This document shows, one piece after another, positions 33,875 to 45,299 of a DNA stretch of 64,000 bases. The translations under genes and the position numbers were made by a program. The DNA is from Siphonodentalium dalli (taxonomy: Eukaryota > Mollusca > Scaphopoda > Gadilida > Siphonodentaliidae), in assembly GCA_032622095.1 (NCBI GenBank), contig CP136063.1:34882106-34946105 (forward strand), written 5' to 3'. A model generated the notes under the pieces. That model made no database searches and had not been told where the DNA came from. It was given only the letters and a program-made list of their open reading frames with translations. The first letter of the stretch is position 1, and each line of letters opens with the position of its first letter.

Positions 33875-35377
33875 ATGCCGCCGAAAAAACGTAATCGATT
33901 GAGCTCATCGTTTAACTTTCACCAACATGGAATTGGTTTTAATTACTTGAATGATGAATATAAAAATTTGCCTTCTATCTGTGATGAAATGAGACATGGA
34001 CATGTTTTGTATTTATATTGTTCAAATGACCGTGATTATACTTTGACACTGAGAAAGTTCAGAATTCAGATCAATACATGTGATTTCCCGCAACACATCT
34101 TTAGACGTGTCATAAATCAGTTTCTGAAATTCAAACACCTGTCAGATTCTGTCGAATTTGGACGATTTAAGTCATTCTGTAATGAAACACTGCCATATTT
34201 GCAAGCAAATTCAAATCAAAGTACAGACAATACTACTATTACTAGTAGTACTGATACTACTGATGCATGTAGTTCTACTAGTATGTCTGGTATATTGATG
34301 GATCACACAAAGTCTGCAATGACCAGTACTTGCAGTGAGGTATGCATATCAGCCACCAGGAAGTTGCAAGCAAAATTATCTCAGGTTGTGAAGGAGAAGG
34401 CTGCGATGAGGCGACGACATTTACGAATGATCCGCAAGCTGCGTCAGAAGGTGTCAAATAAGCCGGCCATCAAAATTTTGAATCAAAAGCTGAAGCGTAG
34501 AGATGAGTTGATTGCAAAATTAAGATCTCGCTGCCCCACATCTCAAAATTATGGTGAACTTCACAATGCTGAAATAGCAATACGAAGGATAGAAAAGAAC
34601 AAGAGATCAATTCAATCATATCATTCAAGAAAAGATGACAGTCATAGCGCCAAGGATGATGAGATATTGACATTAAAAGCACAGTTGGAGGTGAAAAATG
34701 CAGAAATCGCACTACTTGAAAGTGAAATAGCAAAGGGAAAAGATGATATAGCACAATTAATACCAGGAGACAATGATGATGAAGGGAAGAGTTTCCCAAA
34801 CAAGGTGAGATTATTTGTGTATGATTCAGTTGTGAACCAAGTGCCAACAAAGAACATACCAGTACTCTTGAAAAAGTTCACGCAGCGATCTGGCATAGAC
34901 ATCGGTGGTGGAATTCCTCATCGCAATACAGTTGAAATGATGGCGAGAGAGATCGGCATAATTTCAGACTTCCAAGTTGCTGATGTTCTGCTAAAACATG
35001 ACAATATTACGCTTGGATTTGATGCCACAACACAAGAGGGTGTGCATGTCAATTCAATCCATATAACAACTCCGGATGCATCTTATGTTGTAGCCATAGA
35101 TGAGCTTCCCGGGGGTACTGCCATAGATTATTCTGATCATATTCAGAATTCAATCGACAGAATTGCTCTAATTTACAGTAAAATAGATCAGGCTGATTAT
35201 CAAATTACTCGTCAAGCTATTATTTCACACATAAGAAATACTATGACTGATAGGGTGGCTGTTAATCATGCTGCAATTGTATTGTTGAGTGAAGCCTGGG
35301 GTTGCTCATTCAATGAACTGAACTGTCACCTACATCCGCTTGACACTATCGCATCTGCAACAAAATCAGCAATGTGA
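33875..35377 (+). CDS. Probable transposase of an unclassified DNA transposon, N-terminal part
   Basis: A 500-residue frame from ATG 33875, whose product starts MPPKKRN; an in-frame upstream ATG at 33761 adds an unlikely hydrophobic leader. Residues about 1-110 form a compact N-terminal domain with scattered Cys and His (YLYCSND, INTCDFPQHIF), perhaps DNA-binding. Residues about 150-300 are Lys/Arg- and Glu-rich, with heptad-like coiled coil. From about residue 320 the sequence has globular enzyme character: VYDSVVNQVPTKNIP, then GFDATTQEGVHVNS (Asp at about 383), DRVAVNHAA (Asp at about 459) and LNCHLHPLDTIAS. Asp residues in such settings could be catalytic positions of an RNase-H-fold transposase, which is inference. 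The frame ends prematurely at TGA 35375; the homologous continuation is one frame over. I recall similar proteins in repetitive loci of cnidarians and molluscs but know no family name. Confidence 0.65.
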   Translation: MPPKKRNRLSSSFNFHQHGIGFNYLNDEYKNLPSICDEMRHGHVLYLYCSNDRDYTLTLRKFRIQINTCDFPQHIFRRVINQFLKFKHLSDSVEFGRFKSFCNETLPYLQANSNQSTDNTTITSSTDTTDACSSTSMSGILMDHTKSAMTSTCSEVCISATRKLQAKLSQVVKEKAAMRRRHLRMIRKLRQKVSNKPAIKILNQKLKRRDELIAKLRSRCPTSQNYGELHNAEIAIRRIEKNKRSIQSYHSRKDDSHSAKDDEILTLKAQLEVKNAEIALLESEIAKGKDDIAQLIPGDNDDEGKSFPNKVRLFVYDSVVNQVPTKNIPVLLKKFTQRSGIDIGGGIPHRNTVEMMAREIGIISDFQVADVLLKHDNITLGFDATTQEGVHVNSIHITTPDASYVVAIDELPGGTAIDYSDHIQNSIDRIALIYSKIDQADYQITRQAIISHIRNTMTDRVAVNHAAIVLLSEAWGCSFNELNCHLHPLDTIASATKSAM

Positions 35378-36545
35378 AATAGAAAGAGCAAAGCTGTTTG
35401 GAAAGGATTGCATTGCTGGGAATATCGTTCTCCAACTGAACAAATTCCGGTATAAAGATGGCAAAGGTGATCCTAGAGGATTTGTATCATTTTTAGAGGA
35501 ACACAACCTGCCAAAAGGAATACTGCCTAGATACAGAGGTAACAGGCTACACATCTTATTCCTCATCAGTGGGAGGCTCGTCATTCATTACGAGAAGTTT
35601 CTTAAGTTCCTCCGAACAGGAACAGTCTCTTGTGGTGGTCTTCAGGCTTCAATACTGACAGATTTCACACTCCCAACTGCCAAAGTTGAGTTGCAGGTGC
35701 TTGGACTGATCGGCAAGTTACTTACAGGTCCATGGATGAAGAAGTTTTATACTTCACCAGAGAAAGAAATCCATCATATCGAAGGGATATGTGTTGTGAA
35801 AAAAGTGGTTGATCAATTGAAAGAACATACTAGAGAACCTGCACTTACTCTATCAACAAAACTTGACATGTTCCAGGAAAAGCTCAGCGATGAAGCAGCT
35901 AAGTTACAAAAGTTGCCAGAAGACATGTCAATGTTCATTGAAATGATGAAAGCAACATTGCAGTCGATTATTGTAGTTTTGGAAAGACAGTATGCCAGAT
36001 ATTTTTCAATGGACATTTCAGACGTCTTGAAAACCGAGACAGAATCTGCACGGTCACACAATATAGATGCAGAAGAGGTAATTGGCATGTTCAGTGCTGC
36101 ACAAAAGCGAGCTCCAAATGCAACGCTTTGTTATATCTCGAGTAAGCTGAGGGGTCAGAAAAATCATTCAATTGATTACCTTGACAGCAGAGAGGAAGAT
36201 GTTCAGAACAACATCATACATTCTGCCAAATCATTGGCACGGAAAATCAGAAGTGGCAACAGACTCAAGACTAAGGAGCTGCATATGGAGATCAGAAAAA
36301 GGCAAGCAGAAAAAAGACAGAAGAAGGACGTAAGTGAGAGAAAGAAGATTACAAATAAATTGAAAGCTGGGATTGAGCTTTCAGGTATTGAAGAATTGAC
36401 AATAGATGGGTATGAGAGAGTCACCAGCATTATGGATGGCACTGCTGTAGGTCACAACATCATGCATGTATGGTATGATGGGGACACCTTAGAAAAGACC
36501 ACATACCATGGTAGATTTGTCATGGATGTTAACAATGACATGTAG
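35373..36545 (+). pseudogene. Probable transposase, C-terminal part, frame-shifted and 3'-fused to satellite
   Basis: Continues the previous frame after a +1 shift. It reads CEIERAKLFGKDCIAGN, LNKFRYKDGKGDPRGF, LPRYRGNRLHILFLISGRL, then a mainly helical region (VLGLIGKLLTGPWMKKFY; AEEVIGMFSAAQKRAPNATL) and a basic segment (KRQAEKRQKKDVSERKK). Near the end, HNIMHVWYDGDTLEKTTYHG resembles the start of a small beta-barrel domain that is cut short. From about 36518 the frame is satellite DNA (FVMDVNNDM and stop), so the native C-terminus and 3' terminus of the element are gone. The rest of the frame has no other stop in about 380 codons, which suggests recent inactivation or a sequence error at the shift. 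Confidence 0.65.
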
Positions 36546-38560
36546 ATGGGAACGAGTCATTTTTGGGTTATTCTGGCAAAAAACATGGCCGCCAGCAGCC
36601 ATCTTGGATTTTACTCTTTGTATGACTAAATCCTTTAGCACGAGCTACAGGTCGTACCTTTAGTCTGATAATCATGAAATTTATCATGGCTGTTGAAATT
36701 GGAATGTAGATGGGAACGAGTCATTTTGGGGTCATTCGGACAAAAAACATGGCCGCCAGTGGCCATCTTTGTTTTCAAAATTCAATCCATTAGCACGGGC
36801 CACAGGTCGCACTGTTCGTCTGATCATCATGAAATTTGTCATGGATGTTAATATTGACATGTAGATGGGAACGAGTAATTTTGGGGTCATTCGGCCCAAA
36901 AACATGGCCGCCAGCAGCCATCTTGGATTTTACTCTTTGTATGACTAAATTCTTTAGCACGGGCTACAGGTCGTACCTTTAGTCTGATCATCATAAAATT
37001 TGTCATGGATGTTAACAATGACATGTAGATTGGAACGAGTCATTTTGGAGTCAATCGGCCAAAAAACATGGCCGCCAGCAGCCGTCTTGGATTTTACTCT
37101 TTGCATGACTAAATCCTTTAGCACGGGCTACAGGTCCTACTTTTAGTCTGATCATCATAAAATTTGTCAAGAATGTTAATAATCACATGTAGATGGGAAC
37201 GAGTCATTTTGGGGTCATTCGGCCAAAAAACATGGCCGTCAGCAGCCATCTTGGATTTTACTCTTTGTATGACTAAATCCTTTAGCACGGGCTACAGGTC
37301 GTACCTTTAGTCTGATCATTATAAAATTTGTCATGGCTGTTGATATTGGAATGTAGATGGGAACGAGTCATTTTGGGGTCATTCGGACAAAAAACATGGC
37401 CGCCAGCGGCCATCTTGGATTTCAAAATTTAATCCATTAGCACGGGCCACAGGTCGTACTGATTGTCTGATCATCATGAAATTTGTCATGGATGATAATA
37501 TTTACATGTAGATGGGAACGAGTAATTTTGGGGTCATTTGGCCAAAAAACATGGCCACCAGCAGCCATCTTAGATTTTACTCTTTGTATGACTAAATTCT
37601 TTATTACGGGCTGCAGGTCGTACCTTTAGTCTGATCATCATAAAATTTGTCATGGATGTTAACAATGACATGTAGATGGGAACGAGTGATTTTGGGGTCA
37701 ATCGGCCAAAAAACATGGTCGCCAGCAGCCATCTTGGATTTTACTCTTTGTATGACTAAATCCTTTAGCACGGGCTACAGGTTGTATCTTTAGTCTGATC
37801 ATCATAAAATTTTTCATGAATGTTAATAATGACATGTAGATGGGAACGAGTCATTTTGGGGTCATTCGGCCAAAAAAGATGGCCGCCAGCAGCCATCTTG
37901 GATTTTACTCTTTGTATGACTACATGTAAATCCTTTAGCATGGGCTACAGGCCGTACCTTTAGTCTGATCATCATAAATTTTTCATGGCTGTTGAAATTG
38001 GAATGTAAATGGGAACGAGTCATTTTGGGGTCATTCGGACAAAAAACATGGCCGCCAGCGGCCATCTTGGATTTCAAAATTTAATCCATTAGCACGGGCC
38101 ACAGGTCGTACTATTCGTCTGATCATCATGAAATTTGTCCTGGATGTTAATGTTGATATGTAGATGGGAACGAGTAATTTTGGGGTCATTTGGCGAAAAA
38201 ACGTGGCCGCCAGCAGCCATCTTGGATTTTACTCTTTGTATGACTAAATTCTTTAGCACGGGCTACAGGTCGTACCTTTAGTCTGATCATCATAAAATTT
38301 GTCATGGATGTTATCAATGACATGTAGATTGGAACGAGTCATTTTGGGGTCAATCGGCCAAAAAACATGGCCGCCAGCAGCCATCTTGGATTTTACTCTT
38401 TGTATGACTAAATTCTTTAGCATGGGCTACAGGTCGTACCTTTAGTCTGATCGTCATAAAATTTGTCATTGATGTTAACGATGACATGTAGATGGGAACG
38501 ACTCATTTTGGGGTCATTCGTCCGAAAACATGGCCGCCAGCAGCCATCTTGGATTTTACT
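36515..38560 (+). repeat. Satellite array, ~12.7 monomers of ~161 bp in a four-monomer higher-order unit
   Basis: Monomers contain gatgggaacgagtcattttg, catggccgccagcagccatc, ttggattttactctttgtat and agcacgggctacaggtcgta. A marked monomer pair, gttgaaattggaatgta followed by tccattagcacgggccacag, recurs at about 36689/36787, 37335/37430 and 37987/38084. This gives a roughly 650-bp period of four monomers. The array overprints the 3' end of the transposase frame. Confidence 0.9.
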
Positions 38561-38594
38561 TTTCTCTTGTCTATAAACTAGTATTAGACATTCA

Positions 38595-38685
38595 ACTTTC
38601 CACATTCCTAATCGCTCCATTGACTGTAATATATTAAATTATTCCCTTTCCAAGTTGAGCTACAGTGTCATTGACACTTTCATTT
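38595..38685 (+). repeat. 3' terminal segment of the satellite-bearing element
   Basis: cctaatcgctccattgactg, ccaagttgagctacagtgtc, hairpin agtgtcattgacact and ttcatttt, followed directly by KDZ-array sequence (ttatcacaataattgttacc). Confidence 0.7.
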
Positions 38686-38809
38686 TTTATCACAATAATT
38701 GTTACCTTTGATAGCTGATGTTTAGCAGTAAACAGATAAAGTGATGTAAAGAATGAACTTGTTGTATGTTCATTCCTGTGCTCCTTCCGTCTCGGGATGT
38801 CATTCTGAG

Positions 38810-39150
38810 GTATTCCTTTGGTCTGACCTTTATGAAATTTGCCATGAATATTGATATTGACATGTATATGGGAACGAGTCATTTTGGGGTCATACGGCCA
38901 AAAAACATGGCCGCTGGCAGCCATCTTGGATTTCAAAATTCAATCCATTGGCACGGGCTACAGGTCGTACTGTTTGTCTGATCATCATGATATTTATCAT
39001 GAATGTTAATATTAACATGTAGATGGGATCGAGTCATTTTGGGGTCGTTTGGCTAAAAAACATGTCCGCCAGCAGCCATATTGGATTTTAATCTTTGCAT
39101 GAATAAATCCTTTGGTGCGGGCTACAGGTCGTACATGTAGCTTTGGTCAT
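38810..39150 (+). repeat. Satellite monomers inside KDZ copy A
   Basis: Two monomers (cctttatgaaatttgccatg, ggtcatacggccaaaaaaca, atccattggcacgggctaca), ending in tcattgacactttcattttt. An almost identical junction and array occur at 48858-49190. Confidence 0.85.
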
Positions 39151-39307
39151 TGACACTTTCATTTTTATCACAATAATTGTTACCTTTGATAGCTGATGTT
39201 TAGTAGTAAACAGATAAAGTGATGTAAAGAATGAACTTGTTCTATGTTCATTCCTGGGCTCCTTCCGTCTCGGGATGTCATTCTGAGGTATTCACCGTTC
39301 AACTTAC

Positions 39308-39683
39308 TCTGATAGCAGCTTATCATCTCCTCCTTAACAAGATCAATCTCCTTCAGGGGGCACTTCTTCATATCCATGGTGTCAATGGCATGTCGATGAA
39401 TAATAGGAGGATATGCACTTTTTTCACTCAATTCGTTCTCTATATGTTGCCACACATGGCTACCGGTAGTTAAATTGATGATAAATTTAATGGTATTAAA
39501 TTTTGATGGAACCTTCTCTGCATTTGCATTGAATATCTTTATCTTTGTCTTTATTTTGCTATTTATTTTGATGGAACCTTCTCTGCATTTATTTTTGCAT
39601 TGAATATCTTTATCTTTGTCTTTATGTTGCTATTTATTTTCTGTATTCTGCCTGACAATTTTTTGGCAACATCCTGACCCTCT
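39308..39683 (-). pseudogene. KDZ transposase last-part exon, copy A
   Basis: Acceptor ctttttcag at the high-coordinate side and donor gtaagt just below 39308 bracket the exon. It opens GQDVAKKLSGRIQKINSNIK, and after the disturbed stretch reads SHVWQHIENELSEKSAYPP, IIHRHAIDTMDMKKCPLKEI and DLVKEEMISCYQ. This order is the end region of KDZ (Kyakuja-Dileera-Zisupton) transposases. A tandem duplication of 65-71 bp (ttgatggaaccttctctgca repeated at 39508 and 39568) shifts the frame and introduces stops, so the exon is broken. All four copies carry the same lesion. Confidence 0.65.
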
Positions 39684-40221
39684 GAAAAAGAAATGTTTAT
39701 CACTGAATAATTTAACTGAAATAAAATAAATTTTGCAAAACAACACAATCCACTTCTAACATGCATTTGCAGTAGTAACGCTCAGTGATTCAAATATAAT
39801 ATGATTCAATTGTCATTTTTCAAAGAACATGAAACCGGTATGTCAATAGTTTGTGTATTTATCAACCTATCTTATACCTTATTTCAAATTACATAAACAC
39901 AATGTGGAAGCTCGAATGAGCTATGTCTGTTTAATATAACAGAATACAATAGGACAAAAAACCAAACCCAGTCAATTCAATTCAATATTACAGTATGCCT
40001 GCAACATACGGGAGATCTTGTTTATGTTATTATTTATTTAACAAGATCAATGTAAATATTATGCTATTGCAATGACAAAAAGTAATCCACATAGAATATA
40101 TAATTTATAAATTGTGTCACTATTGAAGATGCTGATATTTCTGTAGAACACGTTTTACACTAGTTTGCTTTGAGAAATCATTATCTTCAAAAAGACAACC
40201 AGGGTAGCCAAGGATTATTAA

Positions 40222-40460
40222 CCCTTTGAGTGCCAGGTCCGATTTTTGTATCAACCCATATACCCTGTGCCAATGCATTCTCTTATATATGCGAGTCGAC
40301 CATAGGTCGCCTCGCATATATAAGAGAATGCATTGGCCTAACATTTTTTTTTTTTTTTTTTTGCAATATTTTACAATTTTAATAATTTATTCTTATATTC
40401 TTTAACAGAGTTATTTTGTAGGTTTAGGGCCGATGAGATCGGCCCCTGGCACTCAAAGGG
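40222..40460. mobile_element. TTAA MITE with hairpin, 239 bp (copy A)
   Basis: TTAA at 40218-40221 and 40461-40464. TIRs ccctttgagtgccagg and cctggcactcaaaggg. It contains the 69-bp hairpin at 40269-40337 and an inner pair gccgatgagatcggc. KDZ copies C and D have a single TTAA at the same place (45840-45843; 50243-50246). Confidence 0.9.
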
Positions 40461-40813
40461 TTAATGTAATTAAAATGTAATGAAAATGTAATTGAATTAC
40501 ATTATATGCCTTTTGTTGAGGTAATTATATGTAATGCAAATAAAATGCTGCTTTACACATTACTTTGCATAACTCAGCTGCCTAAGTTAAAAAAAAGTAA
40601 TGCATTGTAATGAATTAGTATTACACGTTACCATAACCCCATCCCTGACCCCCACCATCATAACCTTGTTAAAGGGAGGTATAAGGTTTGGCATGAGAAT
40701 CAATTCTATGTTTACTTACTGACATTCTTCTTGACAAGTTCAGCAAAAAAATCGCCTTTCTTGTAATAACAGCCGAATGACTTTTAAGAGAGCACAATAT
40801 TTCTTTGTGTATA

Positions 40814-40938
40814 CCCTGCTGGACAAAACAAGTGTCCACTTAACCGCGGTGTGGTTAGCATTGCCACCACGGCCGAAATGCAACTACACCGCAGCTCCAC
40901 CGGCTAACTACAGTTGGGCCGCGATGTACTTTCCATTC
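40814..40938. mobile_element. Truncated TA-type MITE (copy A)
   Basis: Left end ccctgctggacaaaacaagt with the ccgcggtg-rich start of the element complete at 46620-47000. Its remainder and adjoining KDZ exon sequence are deleted, joining it to ccatttctttagttattttg. Confidence 0.8.
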
Positions 40939-40940
40939 AG

Positions 40941-41049
40941 CCATTTCTTTAGTTATTTTGGAAATTCTCCCCAGGTAAGACCATAATCGCTCCATACATT
41001 CCTCGTTGGTCAATCCTTAACATTTAATTCCTCGTGGATTGAAAAGGAT
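40941..41049 (-). pseudogene. KDZ transposase ERLWSYL exon, copy A (3' part deleted)
   Basis: The minus frame gives NPRRIKC, a stop, GLTNEECMERLWSYLG and RISKITKEM. NPR..GLTD.E..ERLWSYL..F..ITKEMTP is a conserved block of KDZ transposases. Acceptor gcttcgtgcag at the high side. A deletion beginning inside the adjoining MITE removes the continuation present at 47227-47382. Confidence 0.65.
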
Positions 41050-41223
41050 CTGCACGAAGCAATTGGAAGTAATTAAGTGATATGCAAATACCAGTAGCTT
41101 AACAATCAAAGCAAACATACATGTAGCAGCTACCAGAGACCCAAGGCCTTCATCGAGGGTTTATGTGAAATAACATAAATTTTATAAAGGTTTGGCATGA
41201 GAATCAATTCTATGTTTTCTTAC

Positions 41224-41387
41224 TGACAAGTTCAGCAATAAATCGCCGTTCTGGTACTAACAGCCGAATGTCTTTTAAGAGAGCACAATATTTCTTTTGT
41301 GTATTTGTAGCCAGTGCATTTTTGTATGTGTCATCCTCAGTGCTCTATCGTTTAATTTTCTTTATGACTTTAAGCAGGGACTCAAGT
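41224..41387 (-). pseudogene. KDZ transposase middle exon, copy A
   Basis: Acceptor tatttacactag and donor gtaag define the exon, which reads TEDDTYKNALATNTQKKYCA and LLVPERRFIAELV. A TAG stop replaces the Trp codon seen in 46140-46321 (RWSTEDD). Spliced one base into the codon, matching the phase of the GQDVAKK exon. Confidence 0.65.
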
Positions 41388-41485
41388 CTAGTGTAAATAA
41401 AATTAGGACATAATAACTATCTGGATGCTATTAGCTAAATTATTGGTAAGATAGTATGTTTTATATATGGCGAGGTAATCAATAC

Positions 41486-41524
41486 CTACCGATGTGTTGG
41501 CCAAGCTTGGCATACGATGCAGAA
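41486..41524 (-). pseudogene. KDZ mini-exon, copy A
   Basis: Acceptor tttatgtacag and donor gtattg bracket 39 nt encoding SASYAKLGQHIG. It sits 5' of the middle exon, in the order expected for the protein. Confidence 0.5.
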
Positions 41525-42115
41525 CTGTACATAAACCTTAAAACACAAAACAAATCGTCCACTACCCATTTGATGATGCCAATAACAATATTTTACATGT
41601 GGAAGTTGCCTTGGTTTATAAACTATTAGATTAGTACAGAATAACTATTAAACATATATTATTATACTAAATTCTCATTCTTAAACCACAATAAATGTCA
41701 TCAATGGGGTACATATGTCATCAATGGGCCACACGTTTAATCACCATGATGTTGAATATCTATTGTTTCGCGGGATACATTGGAGGCAACACTTTTGAAG
41801 TTCATCGCCATCAAATCTGCATATCAACTGAAGTTGAATATAAATCCCAATGATTTTCAAGAGAAAAATTGCCAGTTAATAGATCCATTCGAAATAGTCA
41901 TGATATACCATTACCAGTACTTCAATAAGTAAACAGAGGGTGTCAACTTGGATTGCTGGTTTTCATTTTTTTTTATCACAATAATTGTTACCTTTGATAG
42001 CTGATGTTTAGCAGTAAACAGATAAAGTGATGTAAAGAATGAACTTGTTCTATGTTCATTCCTGTGCTCCTTCCGTCTCGGGATGTCATTCTGAGGTATT
42101 CACCGTTCAACTTAC

Positions 42116-42489
42116 TCTGATAGCAGCTTATCATCTCCTCCTTAACAAGATCAATCTCCTTCAGGGGGCGCTTCTTCATTTCCATGGTGTCAATGGCCTG
42201 TCGATGAATAATAGGAGGATATGCACTTTTTTCACTCAATTCGTTCTCTATATGTTGCCACACATGGCTACCGGTAGTTAAATTGATGATAAATTTAATG
42301 GTATTAAATTTTGATGGAACCTTCTCTGCATTTGCATTGAATATCTTTATCTTTGTCTTTATTTTGCTATTTATTTTGATGGAACCTTCTCTGCATTTAT
42401 TTTTGCATTGAATATCTTTATCTTTGTCTTTATGTTGCTATTTATTTTCTGTATTCTGCCGGACAATTTTTTGGCAACATCCTGACCCT
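42116..42489 (-). pseudogene. KDZ transposase last-part exon, copy B
   Basis: Same structure as 39308-39683, including the internal frame-disrupting duplication; reads RQAIDTMEMKKRPLKEIDLV. Confidence 0.65.
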
Positions 42490-43030
42490 CTGAATAAGAA
42501 ATGTTTATCACTGAATAATTTAACTGAAATAAAATAAATTTTGCAAAACAACACAATCCACTTCAAACATGCACTTAGCAGTAGTAGCGCTCAGTGATTA
42601 AAATATAATATGATTCAATTGTCATTTTTCAAAGAACATGAAACCGGTATGTCAATAGTTTGTGTATTTATCAACCTATCTTATACCTTATTTCAAATTA
42701 CATAAACACAATGTGGAAGCTCGAATGAGCTATGTCTGTTTAATATAACAGAATACAATAGGACAAAAAACCAAACCCAGTCAATTCAATTCAATATTAC
42801 AGTATGCCTGCAACATACGGGAGATCTTGTTTATGTTATTATTTATTTAACAAGATCAATGTAAATATTATGCTATTGCAATGACAAAAAGTAATCCACA
42901 TAGAAGATATAATTTATAAATTGTGTCACTATTGAAGATGCTGATATTTCTGTAGAACACGTTTTACACTAGTTTGCTTTGAGAAATCATTATCTTCAAA
43001 AAGACAACCAGGGTAGCCAAGGATTATTAA

Positions 43031-43270
43031 CCCTTTGAGTGCCAGGTCCGATTTTTGTATCAACCCATATACCCTGTGCCAATGCATTCTCTTATATATG
43101 CGAGTCGACCATAGGTCGCCTCGCATATATAAGAGAATGCATTGGCCTAACATTTTTTTTGTTTTTTTTTTTGCAATATTTTACAATTTTAATAATTTAT
43201 TCTTATATTCTTTAACAGAGTTATTTTGTAGGTTTAGGGCCGATGAGATCGGCCCCTGGCACTCAAAGGG
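43031..43270. mobile_element. TTAA MITE with hairpin (copy B)
   Basis: Duplicate of 40222-40460 at the same relative site; TTAA at 43027-43030 and 43271-43274; hairpin at 43078-43146. Inherited by segmental duplication, not by a second insertion. Confidence 0.9.
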
Positions 43271-43623
43271 TTAATGTAATTAAAATGTAATGAAAATGTA
43301 ATTGAATTACATTATATGCCTTTTGTTGAGGTAATTATATGTAATGCAAATAAAATGCTGCTTTACACATTACTTTGCATAACTCAGCTGCCTAAGTTAA
43401 AAAAAAGTAATGCATTGTAATGAATTAGTATTACACGTTACCATAACCCCATCCCTGACCCCCACCATCATAACCTTGTTAAAGGGAGGTATAAGGTTTG
43501 GCATGAGAATCAATTCTATGTTTACTTACTGACATTCTTCTTGACAAGTTCAGCAAAAAAATCGCCTTTCTTGTAATAACAGCCGAATGACTTTTAAGAG
43601 AGCACAATATTTCTTTGTGTATA

Positions 43624-43748
43624 CCCTGCTGGACAAAACAAGTGTCCACTTAACCGCGGTGTGGTTAGCATTGCCACCACGGCCGAAATGCAACTACACC
43701 GCAGCTCCACCGGCTAACTACAGTTGGGCCGCGATGTACTTTCCATTC
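43624..43748. mobile_element. Truncated TA-type MITE (copy B)
   Basis: Identical to 40814-40938 and with the same deletion junction to the KDZ exon. Confidence 0.8.
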
Positions 43749-43750
43749 AG

Positions 43751-43859
43751 CCATTTCTTTAGTTATTTTGGAAATTCTCCCCAGGTAAGACCATAATCGC
43801 TCCATACATTCCTCGTTGGTCAATCCTTAACATTTAATTCTTCGTGGATTGAAAAGGAT
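43751..43859 (-). pseudogene. KDZ ERLWSYL exon, copy B
   Basis: Same as 40941-41049. Confidence 0.65.
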
Positions 43860-44039
43860 CTGCACTAAGCAATTGGAAGTAATTAAGTGATATGCAAATA
43901 CCAGTAGCTTAACAATCAAAGCAAACATACATGTAGCAGCTACCAGAGACCCAAGGCCTTCATCGAGGGTTTATGTGAAATAACATAAATTTTATAAAGG
44001 TTTGGCATGAGAATCAATTCTACTAGTATGTTTACTTAC

Positions 44040-44203
44040 TGACAAGTTCAGCAATAAATCGCCTTTCTGGTACTAACAGCCGAATGTCTTTTAAGAGAGC
44101 ACAATATTTCTTTTGTGTATTTGTAGCCAGTGCATTTTTGTATGTGTCATCCTCAGTGCTCTATCGTTTAATTTTCTTTATGACTTTAAGCAGGGACTCA
44201 AGT
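44040..44203 (-). pseudogene. KDZ middle exon, copy B
   Basis: Same as 41224-41387 with an intact gtaagt donor; retains the TAG stop. Confidence 0.65.
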
Positions 44204-44301
44204 CTAGTGTAAATAAAATTAGGACATAATAACTATCTGGATGCTATTAGCTAAATTATTGGTAAGATAGTATGTTTTATATATGGCGAGGTAATCAATA
44301 C

Positions 44302-44340
44302 CTACCGATGTGTTGGCCAAGCTTGGCATACGATGCAGAA
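44302..44340 (-). pseudogene. KDZ mini-exon, copy B
   Basis: Same as 41486-41524, encoding SASYAKLGQHIG between tttatgtacag and gtattg. Confidence 0.5.
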
Positions 44341-44931
44341 CTGTACATAAACCTTAAAACACAAAACAAATCGTCCACTACCCATTTGATGATGCCAATA
44401 ACAATATTTTACATGTGGAAGTTGCCTTGGTTTATAAACTATTAGATTAGTACAGAATAACTATTAAACATATATTATTATACTAAATTCTCATTCTTAA
44501 ACCACAATAAATGTCATCAATGGGGTACATATGTCATCAATGGGCCACACGTTTAATCACCATGATGTTGAATATCTATTGTTTCGCGGGATACATTGGA
44601 GGCAACACTTTTGAAGTTCATCGCCATCAAATCTGCATATCAACTGAAGTTGAATATAAATCCCAATGATTTTCAAGAGAAAAATTGCCAGTTAATAGAT
44701 CCATTCGAAATAGTCATGACATACCATTACCAGTACTTCAATAAGTAAACAGAGGGTGTCAACTTGGATTGCTGGTTTTCATTTTTTTTTATCACAATAA
44801 TTGTTACCTTTGATAGCTGATGTTTAGCAGTAAACAGATAAAGTGATGTAAAGAATGAACTTGTTGTATGTTCATTCCTGTGCTCCTTCCGTCTCGGGAT
44901 GTCATTCTGAGGTATTCACCATTCAACTTAC

Positions 44932-45299
44932 TCTGATAGCAGCTTATCATCTCCTCCTTAACAAGATCAATCTCCTTCAGGGGGCACTTCTTCATTTCCA
45001 TGGTGTCAATGGCATATCGATGAATAATATGAGGATATGCACTTTTTTCACTCAATTCGTTCTCTATATGGCTACCGGTAGTTAAATTGATGATAAATTT
45101 AATGGTATTAAATTTTGATGGAACCTTCTCTGTATTTATTTTTGCATTGAACGTCTTTATCTTTGTCTTTATTTTGCTATTTATTTTGATGGAACCTTCT
45201 CTGCATTTATTTTTGCATTGAATATCTTTATCTTTGTCTTTATGTTGCTATTTATTTTCTGTATTCTGCCGGACAATTTTTTGGCAACATCCTGACCCT
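44932..45299 (-). pseudogene. KDZ transposase last-part exon, copy C
   Basis: Same exon with the internal duplication. In addition about 12 nt (the VWQ region before HIENEL) are missing near 45065. Donor gtaagt and acceptor cttttTcag are intact. Confidence 0.65.

Larger units (their letters stand above)
38689..41970 (-). repeat. KDZ segmental copy A
   Basis: First of four tandem copies of a minus-strand transposase region. Landmarks shared with B-D: tcacaataattgttaccttt, ttgatggaaccttctctgca, caacatacgggagatcttgt, ggagggcatgag-type intron sequence and catcaatggggtacatatgt. It starts with a partial copy (38689-38815) fused to satellite (38816-39150), followed by the full copy. Confidence 0.85.
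41978..44784 (-). repeat. KDZ segmental copy B
   Basis: About 2.81 kb, nearly identical to the full part of copy A, including the same MITE insertions and the same deletion. A and B are therefore the most recent duplicates. Confidence 0.9.
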
